A stretch of 64,000 bases of DNA from Pectinatus brassicae (GCF_014201835.1 NZ_JACHFH010000010.1:21535-85534), one strand, 5' to 3'. Positions 55,849 to 64,000 are shown, counted from the first letter of the stretch. Made by a program: numbers and translations. The notes: generated from the sequence alone by a model not told the origin.

Positions 55849-57193
55849 ATCCCTGTGCTTGTTTTATAACATCACCGATGGAGTGACAGATATCTTCAAG
55901 TTGAGTTTGATTTGGTCCTTCGGCCATAACGCGAATTAATGGTTCAGTACCGGAAGGACGAACAAGAATACGTCCATTGTCACCAAGCTCTTGTTCGCCG
56001 CTGGCAATTGCTGCTTTTATGGATTCATTATTTTCCCAGCCGTCTTTGCTGGCAACTTTTATATTCAATAATAATTGCGGATAACTTATCATAGCGTCGA
56101 CAATGGAAGATGCTTTTACATTATTGCCAGCCATATGAGCAAGTACCTGCAATGCCGTTATTAAACCATCACCAGTAGTGGCAAAATCTTTAAAAATAAC
56201 ATGGCCGGATTGTTCGCCGCCTAAATTATAATTATTTTGCAGCATGTTTTCTAAAACATAACGATCACCGACAGCCGTTACTTCAACATGGCAGCCATTT
56301 TCCTGCAGTACTTTATGAAAACCAATATTGGCCATAACAGTAGAAACAACAGTGTTGTTATTGAGGCGTCCCTGTTTTTTCATGGCAATAGCACAAGCAA
56401 CAAGGATATGGTCACCATCAATGATACGACCCTTTTCATCAATACATAAACAGCGATCCGCATCGCCATCGTGAGCAATACCAATAGCAGCTTTATGGCT
56501 AAGTACTTCTTTTTGTAATTCTTCTAAATGTGTAGAGCCGCAGTTATCATTTATATTAATACCATCGGGATTATCGTTTATAACGATTAAGCTGGCACCT
56601 AACTGGCGCAGTACAGCGGGCATTGTTTCGTAAGCGGCGCCATTAGCACAATCAAGAACAATTTTCAGCCCTTCAAGTGAAACTTTGCAGGTTGATGCCA
56701 CATAATCGATATAGTCATGAATCAAATCATGACGGTAATCGATAGTACCGATGTTTTTCCCGACAGAGCGGGTGAAAGTATCGTTTGTACTAATTTTATC
56801 AACAATCTCAGCTAGTTCATCTTCAACTTTATCAGGTAATTTATAGCCATCACCACCGAAAAACTTTATACCATTATCGTGGAATGGATTATGCGAAGCT
56901 GATATGACAATCCCTGCTTTGGCATGGTGTTTCTTGGCTAGATAAGCAATAGCAGGAGTTGGGATAATGCCCGTTATTATTACTTTACCGCCGGCAGAAC
57001 AAATGCCAGCCGCTAACGCTGATTCAAACATAGCTCCGGAAATTCTAGTATCACGACCGATAAGAATCTTAAAGGAGTCGTGATCTCTGCCAAAATATAT
57101 AGCAGCTGCGCGGCCTAATTTATAGGCGAGCTCAGCGGTTAATTCCTTATTTGCTTCACCACGTACACCATCGGTTCCAAAAAGTCTACTCAT
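55847..57193 (-). CDS. glmM: Phosphoglucosamine mutase
   Basis: GlmM interconverts glucosamine-6- and -1-phosphate for UDP-GlcNAc, feeding peptidoglycan and lipid A. The 448-residue protein starts RLFGTDGVRGEAN, has the phosphoserine loop ISASHNPFHDNGIKFFG with Ser100, the metal loop DGDADR, and the sugar-binding loop GEQSGH, plus RPSGTEPLIRVM. It is last in the cdaA-cdaR operon, the conserved Firmicute arrangement in which CdaR and GlmM both modulate CdaA. Confidence 0.97.
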   Translation of the reverse strand: MSRLFGTDGVRGEANKELTAELAYKLGRAAAIYFGRDHDSFKILIGRDTRISGAMFESALAAGICSAGGKVIITGIIPTPAIAYLAKKHHAKAGIVISASHNPFHDNGIKFFGGDGYKLPDKVEDELAEIVDKISTNDTFTRSVGKNIGTIDYRHDLIHDYIDYVASTCKVSLEGLKIVLDCANGAAYETMPAVLRQLGASLIVINDNPDGININDNCGSTHLEELQKEVLSHKAAIGIAHDGDADRCLCIDEKGRIIDGDHILVACAIAMKKQGRLNNNTVVSTVMANIGFHKVLQENGCHVEVTAVGDRYVLENMLQNNYNLGGEQSGHVIFKDFATTGDGLITALQVLAHMAGNNVKASSIVDAMISYPQLLLNIKVASKDGWENNESIKAAIASGEQELGDNGRILVRPSGTEPLIRVMAEGPNQTQLEDICHSIGDVIKQAQG

Positions 57194-57219
57194 TAAAAAA
57201 ATCTCTCCTCAAAATTATC

Positions 57220-58827
57220 TTATTTATTAGAAAAAATATAGCTTAAAGCGGCGTTTACACCATCAACAGCGGCACTCATTATACCACCAGCATAGCCAGC
57301 ACCTTCACCAACTGGATATAAACCAGAAGTATTGAGGGACATAAAAGTGTCCTTGTCACGCAAAATACGGCATGGTGCTGAAGAACGCATTTCTAAACCG
57401 GTCATTACAGCATTTTTATGAGCAAAGCCGGGCAGTTTTTTATCAAAGTGACTAAGTGCTGCTTCTAAAGCTATGGCTGTAGAAGCAGGCAGACAATCAT
57501 GCAGATCAACAGGCTTTATGCCAGGTGCATACGTAGGCGCTGTCAGGAATTTATCATTGCCTGATTGATGGCTGAGATAATCCCCCACCGTTTGGACGGG
57601 CGCAAAATAATTGCTGCCAGCTAATTTAAAAGCCAAGTGTTCATAATGGCGTTGAAACTTAATCCCATCTAAGACATTGCTGCCAAATTCAGCAGGGCCT
57701 ACAGGTGTTAATAAGGCGCTGTTGGCAATGCCGGAATTTCGTTTATAATAACTCATGCCGTTAGTGGTAATTTGATTTTCTTCGGAAGCAGCGGCTACGA
57801 CTTTGCCGCCAGGGCACATGCAGAAAGAATAACAGGATAAATTGTGTTGGCGATCCTGAAAAGTTAAATTATAATCTGCCGTTGGCAAAAGTGGATTGCC
57901 GGCATCGACACCATATTGTGTACTGTCAATTAAATTTTGCGGATGTTCGATGCGTACACCAATGGCAAATGGTTTAGCCTGCATCTGTATATTTTTCTTA
58001 TAGAGCATTTCGTAGGTATCACGGGCGCTATGACCAATTGCTAAAAATAGAGCCTGACAGTCAATAATAGTATGATCAGCAAGGGTAATGTTTTTTATAC
58101 TGTTGTTTTCTATTGTGATATCAGTTAACTGGCTGGCAAAATGAATTTCACCGCCAGCCGCAAGAATTTTTTTACGTAGATTTTTTACAACTGTATGCAA
58201 AATATCGGTACCAATATGTGGTTTATGCAGATATTTTATTTCAGCTGGTGCGCCAGCTTTGACAAAGTCAGTTAATATCTCCTGCATTTTGGGATCGTGG
58301 ACGCGAGTGGTGAGCTTTCCATCGGAAAAGGTTCCAGCACCGCCTTCACCAAATTGGACATTGGAGGCAGGATTAAGCTGACCTGTCTGCCAGAAATTTT
58401 TTACATCCTGGTGACGTGTATCGACATCATTACCTCGCTCGAGAATTATTGGTTTATAGCCATAACGGCAAAGTGTCAGAGCACAAAAGATGCCAGCTGG
58501 ACCAAAGCCTGCGATTACGGGGCGTACTGGTGTTTTTACTGCAGGTATATCAGTAATTGGTTTAATGGAATCCTTGATAATTTCAATATTTTTCTTTTTA
58601 GCTAAGCTGCGCAGTATATTAGAACTTAATTTACTATTTATAGTAATATCCAGTGTATATACATAATAAATTGGAGCATTGTTATAACGACGGGCATCAA
58701 CCGCTTTACGGATAACGGTTACATGGGAAATTAAACAGGTTTGTAGTTTTAAAGCTCGGGCTGCTATTATTGTAAGAGCAGTATCGTCATCGAAGACAAC
58801 ATTTATGTTTTTTATGCGAATTAACAA
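57220..58827 (-). CDS. FAD-dependent oxidoreductase of unknown substrate (COG2509 type)
   Basis: The protein has an N-terminal alpha/beta domain of about 90 residues, then a dinucleotide-binding fold VIAGFGPAGIFCALTLCRYGYKPIILERG, the family segment NVQFGEGGAGTFSDGKLTTR, a middle substrate region, and YPVGEGAGYAGGIMSAAVDG at the end for FAD. These mark the uncharacterised FAD-dependent dehydrogenase group COG2509. Its substrate is unknown. I chose TTG at 58827, six bases after GAGG; another TTG at 58851 overlaps the cdaR stop. It sits between cdaR and glmM, where most Firmicutes have no gene. Confidence 0.85.
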   Translation of the reverse strand: MLIRIKNINVVFDDDTALTIIAARALKLQTCLISHVTVIRKAVDARRYNNAPIYYVYTLDITINSKLSSNILRSLAKKKNIEIIKDSIKPITDIPAVKTPVRPVIAGFGPAGIFCALTLCRYGYKPIILERGNDVDTRHQDVKNFWQTGQLNPASNVQFGEGGAGTFSDGKLTTRVHDPKMQEILTDFVKAGAPAEIKYLHKPHIGTDILHTVVKNLRKKILAAGGEIHFASQLTDITIENNSIKNITLADHTIIDCQALFLAIGHSARDTYEMLYKKNIQMQAKPFAIGVRIEHPQNLIDSTQYGVDAGNPLLPTADYNLTFQDRQHNLSCYSFCMCPGGKVVAAASEENQITTNGMSYYKRNSGIANSALLTPVGPAEFGSNVLDGIKFQRHYEHLAFKLAGSNYFAPVQTVGDYLSHQSGNDKFLTAPTYAPGIKPVDLHDCLPASTAIALEAALSHFDKKLPGFAHKNAVMTGLEMRSSAPCRILRDKDTFMSLNTSGLYPVGEGAGYAGGIMSAAVDGVNAALSYIFSNK

Positions 58828-58847
58828 AGGGCACCTCAAATTTTCTA

Positions 58848-59783
58848 TCAATTTTTATTATCAACTTTTTTTTCAGATATTTTTATAGTAACGGCAACGC
58901 TGTCATTGGAGACTGTAATACCATCCGGCACCGCAATTTTTACAGTCTGCGTAGCTGAGCCGGTGAGCTTTTGCAATGATATTTTTTCAGTATTAAGTGA
59001 ATTTACTGTACTGATTATTTCAGGATTACCAGTAATTTCCACTTTATCCGGCGAAGCCTTTAAGGAATCAAGAATATAACTTTCTGGTAAATCAGAATCG
59101 GCAATAGGTTTTATAGTAACTATTTTTTTAGTCAAACCACGCGCCATAAAAATACTGGCTTTGACCGTTGAGTTTAATAAAGTGATATCAGAAACTTCTT
59201 TATTATTGCTGTTGACGGCGCGTAAAGGAACAATAACATTGAAATCTTCCTTATTGTTATCAAGCCCAATATAACCAACGGCACGGCGGATGGTATTAAC
59301 TTGTGAACGCGGCCCCTTCACCGTGATGGTATTAGCTGATTGTTTTATTTCAGCCACAACCATATCAGCAGCTGGTTTACCAGACAGCTGTAAGTCAATT
59401 GGAATTTGTTTTTCAATTATTTTGTCGACAGTGAATTCTACTTTCTCTGGCGATAAAGCTAAAAGCTGGAAGCCGGCCGGCAGCTTCACGTGTATAGGGA
59501 CAATATGTGTCCCCTCTGTTATGTCTTTTAAATCAGCATAAGCTTTAAAATCAGAACTGTCAATTGAAGCGAATAAGGAACGGGGAGCTTTTACTTTAAC
59601 CGTAATTTTATCAGTTTTATGTAATATTTGATAGCCGGCAGGTGCATTGATAACGCTGAGATTAATATCAATAGAGCTGGTTATTGAAGGGTTCTGTTCA
59701 TTCATGACATAGAGCCACAGACCCAATGCTAAAAATAGTGAGATACATTTTAAAAATAAATTTTGTTTAAAAAATCGTATCAT
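58848..59783 (-). CDS. cdaR: CdaR, YbbR-domain regulator of diadenylate cyclase
   Basis: CdaR is a membrane-anchored regulator of the c-di-AMP synthase CdaA. The 311-residue protein has one N-terminal membrane helix (about 8-25: LFLKCISLFLALGLWLYVMN) followed by about three extracytoplasmic YbbR repeats, each with a pattern like VKAPRSLFASI or ITVKGPRSQVNTIRRAVGYI. Its start overlaps the cdaA stop by 4 bases, so the two are translated together. Confidence 0.93.
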   Translation of the reverse strand: MIRFFKQNLFLKCISLFLALGLWLYVMNEQNPSITSSIDINLSVINAPAGYQILHKTDKITVKVKAPRSLFASIDSSDFKAYADLKDITEGTHIVPIHVKLPAGFQLLALSPEKVEFTVDKIIEKQIPIDLQLSGKPAADMVVAEIKQSANTITVKGPRSQVNTIRRAVGYIGLDNNKEDFNVIVPLRAVNSNNKEVSDITLLNSTVKASIFMARGLTKKIVTIKPIADSDLPESYILDSLKASPDKVEITGNPEIISTVNSLNTEKISLQKLTGSATQTVKIAVPDGITVSNDSVAVTIKISEKKVDNKN

Positions 59784-60604
59784 TTTTTATCGTTCCTCCA
59801 GCTTCTGATAAAATCTCTAAATACAGAGGATTTTTGTGAGAATAAAGGTATAAGATACTGCTTAAGCTGGTCAGAATCGAGATGACGATAAATTCGGCCA
59901 TGTTCAGCAACGGAAATTGTACCAGTTTCTTCGCTGACTACTACAATAACAGCATCACATTGTTCTGATAGACCAATAGCGGCACGATGACGGGTACCAA
60001 GCTCAGTACTTAAAGTGCGGTCATCTGTCAACGGAAGCAGGCAGGCCGAAGCAATGATTTTTTTACCGCGGATTATAGTAGCTCCATCATGCAGTGGGGT
60101 ATTGGGGATAAAAATATTCATCAATAGTTCTGAAGAAACAATACCTTCTATAAAGATACCATTAGAAGAAACGTCATCAAGTCCCATCTCTCGCTCAATA
60201 ACGATCAGGGCCCCAATTTTTTTTTGTGACATACGCATTATAGCTGAATCAATTTCGCTGACTAAGCCACGAGCTTCCTGAATATCAAGTAAATTGGAGC
60301 GGACAAATAATCGACCCTGCCCAATATGCTCAAGCGCACGGCGCAGCTCCGGCTGAAATACAATAGGCAGTGCAACAAATAATAATGTAACTGTTTTTTG
60401 CAGCAGCCAATAAATTACATGCAGACCCAGCCAGTCACTTATCATAGTCAGGACCAAAAGAACAATAAGCCCCTTTACTAAAGTGATAGCACGAGTATTG
60501 GTCAGCATTTCATATAATTTGTATAAAATAATTGCAACTATTATTATATCGATGACATCAAGAATACCAATCGTCGATAGTAATCCTTTAATTTCTGATA
60601 ACAT
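59780..60604 (-). CDS. cdaA: Diadenylate cyclase CdaA
   Basis: CdaA makes the second messenger c-di-AMP from two ATP, controlling potassium and osmolyte balance and wall stress. The 274-residue protein has three N-terminal membrane helices (about 12-85) and a DAC domain with the catalytic DGA (173-175) and RHR (205-207) motifs. It is the first gene of the operon; AGGAGAA precedes the ATG. Confidence 0.97.
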   Translation of the reverse strand: MLSEIKGLLSTIGILDVIDIIIVAIILYKLYEMLTNTRAITLVKGLIVLLVLTMISDWLGLHVIYWLLQKTVTLLFVALPIVFQPELRRALEHIGQGRLFVRSNLLDIQEARGLVSEIDSAIMRMSQKKIGALIVIEREMGLDDVSSNGIFIEGIVSSELLMNIFIPNTPLHDGATIIRGKKIIASACLLPLTDDRTLSTELGTRHRAAIGLSEQCDAVIVVVSEETGTISVAEHGRIYRHLDSDQLKQYLIPLFSQKSSVFRDFIRSWRNDKK

Positions 60605-60913
60605 TATTAATTCTCCTAAAGAAAAATATACTATTTAATTTGGATATTTGGCAAATAAATCCTTGTTCCCTATTGTTTTAAACAGTTACTATATATTATA
60701 TAATAGCAGAACTGTTATTGATAGTCTAAAAATAACTATAGAATATTAAATAATTATGTATTATAGTCCTAAACATAGTAAAAAGTCTACTATTATTCTA
60801 TCATTATATTATCATTAACAGCAAATGTTATTGAAAAAAATATAAGTATTGACATAAATACAATATTATTAATACAATAATTATGTACTCCGTTTAGGAA
60901 AGGGGAGATGATA
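60605..60913. promoter_or_regulatory. Divergent region cdaA / metallo-beta-lactamase gene
   Basis: The gap is AT-rich and holds no gene. On the plus strand TTGACA (60849-60854) and TACAAT (60873-60878), 18 bases apart, form a strong promoter for the gene at 60914, with a leader of about 30 bases. On the minus strand a TATAAT (60700-60695) may serve cdaA but has no good -35. Several ATAGT/ACTAT pairs occur between 60720 and 60800; none forms a long stem. I see no c-di-AMP riboswitch. Confidence 0.6.
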
Positions 60914-61621
60914 ATGGCAGCTGAAGCACAAATAACCTATTTATATAATAGTGGTTTTATCGTAAAAATAAAGTCGTGCGCATTGGTTTTTGATTATTAT
61001 CGTGATGATAATCAAGATACAGCCAATATATTACAGCAATGTGATAGGGCGTATTTTTTTGTATCACATAGTCATTTTGATCATTGGAATAAAGATATTG
61101 CAGTTTTTGCCGGTAAGACAAATAAATATTTTTTAAGCTATGATATTCATGATGCTGGACAAATACCAACAGAAAAAATAGTTACTTTAGATGAATATGA
61201 TAATTATAGTGATGAAAATATTATAGTAAAATCATTTAGTTCAACTGATGCTGGTATATCATTTTGGCTGCAGCTCGATGAATGGCAGATATTTCATGCC
61301 GGGGATTTTAATTGGTGGCATTGGCAGGGAGACAGCGAACGAAATAATGCTTTTGCCCGAAATGGTTTTAATAAACAAATGAAAAAATTGACGGGGTTGA
61401 GTGCCGATATTGCTTTTTTTCCAGTTGACAGGCGCTTAGAGGCCGCTTATGATTGGGGTGTTAAAGAATTTTGTCGGCAGACAAATGTGAAAAACTTAGT
61501 AGGTATGCATAATGCTGATAGAAAAGCATGCAGCTTAGCAGCTGATTTCGCAGGAACGAATAAAAGCATCAGCACCTGGTTTCCAGAAAAACCAGGTGAA
61601 ACAAAGACAATATATAAATAA
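60914..61621 (+). CDS. Metallo-beta-lactamase-fold hydrolase, UlaG-like
   Basis: The 235-residue protein has the metal motif H52-S-H54-F-D56-H57 (SHSHFDHW), a second His/Asp region IFHAGDFNWWHW, and GMHNADRK near the end. These fit the small MBL-fold hydrolases of the UlaG/YqjP type. The substrate is unknown. The ATG at 60914 is six bases after GGGGAG; the ATG at 60908 is too close to it. It has its own strong promoter. It is followed after 75 bases by a cyclophilin gene. Confidence 0.82.
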   Translation: MAAEAQITYLYNSGFIVKIKSCALVFDYYRDDNQDTANILQQCDRAYFFVSHSHFDHWNKDIAVFAGKTNKYFLSYDIHDAGQIPTEKIVTLDEYDNYSDENIIVKSFSSTDAGISFWLQLDEWQIFHAGDFNWWHWQGDSERNNAFARNGFNKQMKKLTGLSADIAFFPVDRRLEAAYDWGVKEFCRQTNVKNLVGMHNADRKACSLAADFAGTNKSISTWFPEKPGETKTIYK

Positions 61622-61696
61622 TTTAGTCTGACACTCAATAAGATTTTATTGAACGATCGGATTGAAAATAAGTATTATTTTAAGGAGACATTTAAA

Positions 61697-62170
61697 TTGA
61701 GTAAAAACCGTATTGCCGTATTTAAAACAAACAAAAAGGATTTTGAAATTGAACTATTTGAAGATAAGGCCCCTATAACAACGAAAAATTTTATTGATCT
61801 TGTAGAAAAAGAATTTTATGATGGACTTATTTTTCATAGAATTATTGCTGATTTTATGATTCAGGGCGGTGATCCAGATGGAAATGGTACAGGTGGTCCT
61901 GGCTATACAATCCCTGATGAATTTGATGCAGATCTGCAGCATGATAGTGAAGGTGTATTATCAATGGCTAATGCCGGTCCTAATACTGGCGGTTCACAAT
62001 TTTTTATAACGTTAGTGCCTACACCATGGCTTAATGGACATCATTCCGTTTTTGGCAAGGTTATAAAAGGTATTGAAAATGTGCAGGAGATTGGTCAGGT
62101 CGCTACTGATTATCAGGATAGACCATATGAAGATATTGTCATTGAAAAAATAGTTATAAAAGAAGCGTAA
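61697..62170 (+). CDS. Peptidyl-prolyl cis-trans isomerase, cyclophilin type
   Basis: Cyclophilins speed proline isomerisation during folding. The 157-residue protein starts at TTG 61697, set by AAGGAG at 61682-61687. It has [26 protein letters not shown] with the catalytic Arg, [36 protein letters not shown] and [11 protein letters not shown]. No signal peptide, so it is cytoplasmic. The frame is open 48 bases further but without a ribosome binding site. Confidence 0.95.
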   Translation: MSKNRIAVFKTNKKDFEIELFEDKAPITTKNFIDLVEKEFYDGLIFHRIIADFMIQGGDPDGNGTGGPGYTIPDEFDADLQHDSEGVLSMANAGPNTGGSQFFITLVPTPWLNGHHSVFGKVIKGIENVQEIGQVATDYQDRPYEDIVIEKIVIKEA

Positions 62171-62172
62171 TA

Positions 62173-62442
62173 ATGAACTGTTACACTTATATAGTTAAAT
62201 GCAGCGATAACAGCCTTTATACTGGCTGGACAATGGATTTATCTAAGCGTGTAAAAGCCCATAATGCTGGCACTGGTGCTAAATACACAAGAATGCGACG
62301 TCCCGTTAAGCTTTTCTATTATGAAGTGTTTGCAACTAAAACGGAAGCGATGCACAGGGAATATTGTATAAAACAATTGACCCGTATGCAAAAGTTGGAA
62401 CTATGTCGTCTTTTTGCTGACAAAATTTTGCAAAAGTGCTAA
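62173..62442 (+). CDS. GIY-YIG nuclease-family protein (YhbQ/YazA, UPF0213)
   Basis: The 89-residue protein has the two half-motifs YTYIVKCSDNSLYTGWT (Y-Y-I then Y-T-G) and KAHNAGTGAKYTRMRRPVKL, with the Arg and the acidic residue of ALHREYxIK-type helix (MHREYCIKQL). It is a single-domain GIY-YIG protein of the UPF0213 family. Relatives have been linked to DNA damage responses but the biological role is uncertain. It begins 2 bases after the cyclophilin stop. Confidence 0.92.
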   Translation: MNCYTYIVKCSDNSLYTGWTMDLSKRVKAHNAGTGAKYTRMRRPVKLFYYEVFATKTEAMHREYCIKQLTRMQKLELCRLFADKILQKC

Positions 62443-62494
62443 CATATAAATATTATCAATAATAAATATGCTTGAACAGGAGGATGTAGATTTT

Positions 62495-63439
62495 ATGCAG
62501 CGATTAATAACCGAAGTATTAAATATTAAATACCCAATAATTCAGGGGGGGATGGCATGGATATCCGAAGCTGAGTTAGCTGCCGCAGTATCGAATGCTG
62601 GCGGTGCTGGTATTATCTCCAGTGGTGGACGAACAGTGGAATTTGTTCGCGAGCAGATACGAAAAGCAAAGAGTCTTACCGATAAACCTTTTGGTGTTAA
62701 CATGATGCTTATGGCTCCTAATAAGGATGAAATTTTTGAGGTTATATGCGAAGAAAAACCTGATTTTGTCACATTGGGTGCGGGCAATCCTGTACCATAT
62801 TTTGATAAACTTCATGCAGCTGGTATAAAAGCAGTGCCAGTAATTCCTAATGTGAAACTTGCTAAAAGAGTAGCGGCAGCCGGAGCTGATGCTTTGGTAG
62901 CCGAAGGTATGGAAGCTGGCGGACATATTGGTGTGCTTACTACTATGGCCCTTATGGAACAGGTAATTCCTGCTGTTGATATTCCGGTAGTTATGGCCGG
63001 TGGTTTTGTTGATGGACGTGGTATTGCAGCAGCTCTTCTTATGGGAGCGGGAGGTGTACAATTAGGTACGCGTTTCTTAATTGCAGAAGAATGCAAAGTT
63101 CATCCTAATGTAAAAGAAAGATTATTACAGGCGGTTGATACCGATACAATTGTTACAGGCTATACTTTAGGAGCAGCTGTACGTGGGTTGAAAAATAAAT
63201 TTTCCATTGATTTTGTGGAAAAGGAGAATACTGGTGCCGCCACTAAGGATGAACTTATAAAAATGGCTACTGGGACAAATAAACTGGCAGCAGTAGAAGG
63301 TGATGTCGAACATGGAATGGTTCAGGCAGGGCAATCACTTCTTCCCCTAAATAAGATAGAGCCAGCTAAAGATATAATTGAAACATTGATAATAGAAACT
63401 AAAGCTGCTTTAAATAAAGCGCAAAATATTAATATTTGA
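62495..63439 (+). CDS. fabK: Enoyl-ACP reductase II FabK (nitronate monooxygenase family)
   Basis: FabK is the FMN enzyme that reduces enoyl-ACP in fatty acid synthesis in many Firmicutes. The 314-residue protein starts at ATG 62495 with AGGAGG at 62478-62483. It has YPIIQGGMAWISEAELAAAVSNAGG, KPFGVNMML, EGMEAGGHIG, PVVMAGGFVDGRGIAAALLMGAGGVQLGTRF. Nitronate monooxygenases share the fold, but the ends and AGQS segment match FabK well. The other fab genes are not in the window. Confidence 0.88.
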   Translation: MQRLITEVLNIKYPIIQGGMAWISEAELAAAVSNAGGAGIISSGGRTVEFVREQIRKAKSLTDKPFGVNMMLMAPNKDEIFEVICEEKPDFVTLGAGNPVPYFDKLHAAGIKAVPVIPNVKLAKRVAAAGADALVAEGMEAGGHIGVLTTMALMEQVIPAVDIPVVMAGGFVDGRGIAAALLMGAGGVQLGTRFLIAEECKVHPNVKERLLQAVDTDTIVTGYTLGAAVRGLKNKFSIDFVEKENTGAATKDELIKMATGTNKLAAVEGDVEHGMVQAGQSLLPLNKIEPAKDIIETLIIETKAALNKAQNINI

Positions 63440-63465
63440 CAGCACTTTATTAGGCGGTAATTGTA

Positions 63466-63497
63466 AAAACGACGAAGTATTTCTTCGCCGTTTTTAT
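63466..63497 (+). terminator. Terminator after fabK
   Basis: AAAACGACGAAG and CTTCGCCGTTTT form a 12-bp stem with one A-C mismatch around a 5-base loop, followed by TTATAAT. It ends the 60914-63439 unit. Confidence 0.85.
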
Positions 63498-63564
63498 AAT
63501 TTATACATATATATTGGCAAAAAAACAGGAATTTGTCTATTGATATCGAATAATAATAGACAGT

Positions 63565-63613
63565 AAAAATCCTAAAAATATTTTGGATAATATAAAAAAT
63601 TAATAGGATTTTT
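63565..63613 (+). repeat. Inverted repeat before motA
   Basis: AAAAATCCTA (63565-63574) and TAGGATTTTT (63604-63613) are perfect complements separated by 29 bases, in the 192-base gap between the fabK terminator and motA. It may be part of the motA promoter region or a leader structure. No convincing promoter could be assigned. Confidence 0.4.
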
Positions 63614-63689
63614 CGTATAGGATAGGGAACTTATATATATTATCATTGAAATTTAGAAAAGGGATTAAACATCCAGGGAGGAATTTAGC

Positions 63690-64000
63690 TTGGAAAAATC
63701 TACGCTTATAGGTTTATGCGCAGGCTTTATATCATTAGGAATTGGTTATGTAATGAAGGGCGCAGATCCATCAATATTACTAACACCAGCAGCGTATTTA
63801 ATTATTATAGGGGGAACAATTTCTTGTTTGTTTACAGGTTTTACCATGGAACAGATGAGCGTATTCCCTAAATTGATTAAATGGGAGCCGCACACTCGTG
63901 ACTTCAGTCGTGAGTTAGGCGACCAAACTAGTCAGTATGTATAGAAATATGCATATAGAGATTGGCAAAAGACCAATCCAATACTGCTTGAAATGCTGGA
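63690..64000 (+). pseudogene. motA: Flagellar motor protein MotA, interrupted; runs off the right edge
   Basis: MotA is the proton-channel stator subunit of the flagellar motor. From TTG 63690 (GGGAGGAATTTAG upstream) the protein shows the first two membrane helices: TLIGLCAGFISLGIGYVM and TPAAYLIIIGGTISCLF, then FTMEQMSVFPKLIK, as in MotA N-termini. After Lys64 an unrelated stretch of 20 residues ends at TAG (63942-63944). Beyond it the same frame is open and reads KYAYRDWQKTNPILLEML, which fits MotA. Removing 63882-63947 joins LIK to YAYRDW smoothly. So the gene is either disrupted or bypassed; the rest lies outside the window. Confidence 0.75.
63882..63947 (+). other. 66-base in-frame insert with hairpin and TAG stop inside motA
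   Basis: The segment is 66 bases (22 codons), bounded by AAA at 63879-63881 and ending in AAA at 63945-63947. By hand count 32 of 66 bases are G or C, richer than its surroundings. It holds a 9-bp hairpin (63894-63902 with 63907-63915, loop TTCA, two G-T pairs) enclosed by GCC (63887-63889) and GGC (63918-63920). Its right end, TATGTATAGA, nearly repeats the following TATGCATATAGA. The hairpin resembles, from memory, subterminal ends of IS200/IS605-type elements. Origin remains unproven. Confidence 0.55.

Noticed and set aside
60605..60913. c-di-AMP riboswitch near cdaA
   Set aside because: The region is AT-rich and lacks the long structured core of ydaO-type riboswitches.
63593..63619. Possible sigma-28 (flagellar) promoter before motA
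   Set aside because: TAAA-15-TTCGTATA matches the -10 half of the consensus poorly, so I do not call it.
1..64000. CRISPR array, tRNA, rRNA or complete insertion sequence
   Set aside because: I looked for regularly spaced repeats, cloverleaf sequences and transposase frames and found none; this was by eye, so a tRNA could be missed.

Overview
The window reads as chromosomal DNA from a diderm Firmicute of the class Negativicutes, probably Selenomonadaceae; a Pectinatus- or Megamonas-like genus is a guess. Three things point there. The housekeeping operons (rimP-nusA-rnpM-rplGA-infB-rbfA-nrnA-truB, cdaA-cdaR-glmM, a dcw cluster with DUF881 and Sbp before ftsZ) are Firmicute in order. A long operon makes lipopolysaccharide (LptD-like protein, heptose kinase and adenylyltransferase, heptosyltransferases, LpxL-type acyltransferase, O-antigen ligase-like protein), so the cell has an outer membrane. 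MurE carries the DNPR motif of meso-diaminopimelate ligases. The DNA is AT-rich, uses many TTG and GTG starts, and has strong GGAGG ribosome binding sites.

Layout. 1-291: end of a YacP/NYN ribonuclease. 409-7401 (+): rimP to truB operon with a promoter, a leader hairpin and a terminator. 7422-21008 (-): thirteen tightly packed LPS/core/O-antigen genes transcribed from lptD down to a GT8 glycosyltransferase, converging on truB. 21178-22437 (+): guanine deaminase, alone, with a palindrome over its promoter. 22489-34373 (-): a complete glycogen operon glgC-glgD-glgP-glgB-glgA, ending in a 1152-residue amylase/4-alpha-glucanotransferase fusion. 34688-37443 (-): CYTH protein, small membrane protein and a YddA/SbmA-type ABC exporter. 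37584-50177 (+): a membrane protein of unknown function, then a cell wall and division cluster (rsmH, ftsL, murE, murF, mraY, murG, murC, ddl, ftsQ, DUF881, sbp, ftsZ) that lacks mraZ, ftsI, murD, ftsW, murB and ftsA at their usual places. 50322-55799 (+): orphan solute-binding protein, rimO, cinA and a DEAD-box helicase. 55847-60604 (-): cdaA, cdaR, an FAD enzyme and glmM. 60914-63439 (+): metallo-beta-lactamase-fold protein, cyclophilin, GIY-YIG protein and fabK. 63690-64000 (+): start of motA, interrupted.

The blocks share a theme of envelope building. Glycogen and cell-wall precursors both draw on hexose phosphates, GlmM feeds UDP-GlcNAc synthesis for peptidoglycan and lipid A, CdaA/CdaR tie c-di-AMP to wall state, and the LPS operon decorates the outer membrane.

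The oddest single observation is in motA. A 66-base, GC-richer segment with a strong hairpin sits in frame after codon 64, brings a TAG stop, and is bounded by identical AAA codons; removing it restores a normal-looking MotA reading frame. Other points of interest are the amylase-MalQ fusion, a Stealth-type phosphotransferase and an HtrL/YibB protein inside an LPS operon, the compact LptD-like protein, and the thinned-out dcw cluster. No tRNA, rRNA, CRISPR array or intact insertion sequence was seen.
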